A program made the translations under genes and the position numbers. Positions 6,354 through 6,830 of a DNA stretch of 6,830 bases are shown in pieces. The DNA is from Candidatus Omnitrophota bacterium (GTDB lineage Bacteria; Omnitrophota; Gorgyraeia; DTHP01): NCBI GenBank assembly GCA_023818555.1, contig JAMWCG010000051.1, positions 1 to 6,830 on the forward strand. Direction: 5' to 3'. The notes under the pieces were generated by a model that ran no database searches, had not been told where the DNA came from, and saw nothing but the letters and a program-made list of their open reading frames with translations. Each line of letters starts with the position of its first letter. Position 1 is the first letter of the stretch.

Positions 6354-6383
6354 TTGACTCCTTCACAAATTTAAAGATTTAGT
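6354..6383 (+). promoter_or_regulatory. Possible promoter of the NfnA/SudB-like gene
   Basis: TTGACT (6354-6359) is followed after 18 bases by TTTAGT (6378-6383), a 5/6 and 4/6 match to sigma70 hexamers. It ends 12 bases before ATG 6396, which would leave a very short leader. The site is weak, and in such AT-rich DNA chance matches are common. It would fit the gene having its own transcription separate from the nikR operon. Confidence 0.3.
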
Positions 6384-6395
6384 AAAGAGAATCTT

Positions 6396-6830
6396 ATGTT
6401 TAATATTGTGGATAAAAAAGTTTTGGCTGAGGACTTAGGAGTGCGCATCAGTTGTTTGGAAGTGTATGCCCCCAATATTTCCCGCAAAGCTTTAGCAGGG
6501 CAATTTGTGGTATTGATGGTTTCGGAAAAAGGGGAGCGCATTCCTTTAACTATAGTAGATAAGAATGAGCATAGAGAAACGATTACCTTAATTTTCCAAG
6601 AGGTGGGTTTAACTACCAAGCTTTTGGGAAATTTAAAGGTAGGGGATTTTTTATATGCTTTAGTGGGTCCTTTGGGAAATCCAACAGAAATAAAAAATTA
6701 TGGGAAAGTGATTCTTATAGGAGGAGGAGTGGGCATTGCCGAAATTTATCCTGTGGCAAAAGCGTTAAAAAAAGTGGGTAATTATCTTATATTGATTTTG
6801 GGAAGTAGAACAAAACCCCTTCTTATCTTA
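6396..6830 (+). CDS. NfnA/SudB-like FAD/NAD-binding electron-transfer subunit, N-terminal half (3' end outside window)
   Basis: The frame from ATG 6396 stays open to the window end (145 codons); a weak AAAGAG site lies 6 bases upstream. The protein starts MFNIVDKKVLAEDLGVRISCLEV and continues with AGQFVVLMV (residues 34-42), RIPLTIVD (48-55, the FAD-binding Arg-x-Pro-Leu-Thr type motif), VGPLGNPTEI (90-99), and IGGGVGIAEIYPVAKAL (108-124, the nucleotide-binding glycine loop). This order is that of the small subunit of NADH-dependent ferredoxin:NADP+ oxidoreductase, also annotated sulfide dehydrogenase SudB or dihydroorotate dehydrogenase electron-transfer subunit PyrK-like. Family members are about 280 residues, so roughly half is missing, including the C-terminal 2Fe-2S cysteines. 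A glutamate (116) stands where proline is common after the glycine loop. A large-subunit gene would be expected downstream. The long ATG spacing from the nikR operon suggests a separate unit. Confidence 0.88.
   Translation, partial: MFNIVDKKVLAEDLGVRISCLEVYAPNISRKALAGQFVVLMVSEKGERIPLTIVDKNEHRETITLIFQEVGLTTKLLGNLKVGDFLYALVGPLGNPTEIKNYGKVILIGGGVGIAEIYPVAKALKKVGNYLILILGSRTKPLLIL

Noticed and set aside
6371..6619. 82-codon - strand open frame
   Set aside because: It is antisense to the NfnA/SudB-like gene, which has clear FAD and nucleotide-binding motifs on the + strand.

Overview
All genes in this AT-rich window are on the + strand, and there are no RNA genes, insertion sequences or CRISPR arrays that I can see. 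The organism looks like a Gram-negative anaerobe: it has an outer-membrane beta-barrel porin with a signal peptide, a nickel-responsive regulator, and a flavoprotein of the NfnA/SudB type common in anaerobes. I cannot name the lineage. The low GC content and gene mix would fit several poorly cultured anaerobic phyla, but that is only an impression.

Bases 1-3636 hold a two-gene DNA-repair unit. First comes the 3' end of a UvrD/AddA-type helicase-nuclease (motif VI plus a RecB-type nuclease domain). It overlaps by 8 bases a complete 946-residue AddB-type protein with a second nuclease domain and a four-cysteine Fe-S signature. Together they should process double-strand DNA ends for recombination, as AddAB/RecBCD does.

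Bases 3721-6296 look like one nickel-responsive operon. A sigma70-like promoter (TTGACA, 17-base spacer, TATTTT) is overlapped by a 27-base palindrome with half-sites GTGTTAT and GTAACAC 13 bases apart, matching the NikR operator type I recall for non-enterobacterial NikR. It ends one base before the start of nikR, whose product keeps all four nickel ligands. Then follow a 59-residue YezD/DUF2292 protein starting inside the nikR stop region, an OprB-family porin, and two small paralogous membrane proteins sharing an MLWG-x3-M-x2-V-(D/E)-H motif. The last three genes have strong Shine-Dalgarno sites. No classical nickel permease (NikABCDE, CbiMQO/NikMNQO or NiCoT) is present, so the porin plus the small membrane pair are the candidate transport parts of a possibly undescribed NikR-controlled system. 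This is the most interesting part of the window.

After a gap of about 100 bases, a new gene begins at 6396 and runs off the end. It is the N-terminal half of an NfnA/SudB-like FAD/NAD-binding electron-transfer subunit, probably unrelated to the nickel operon.
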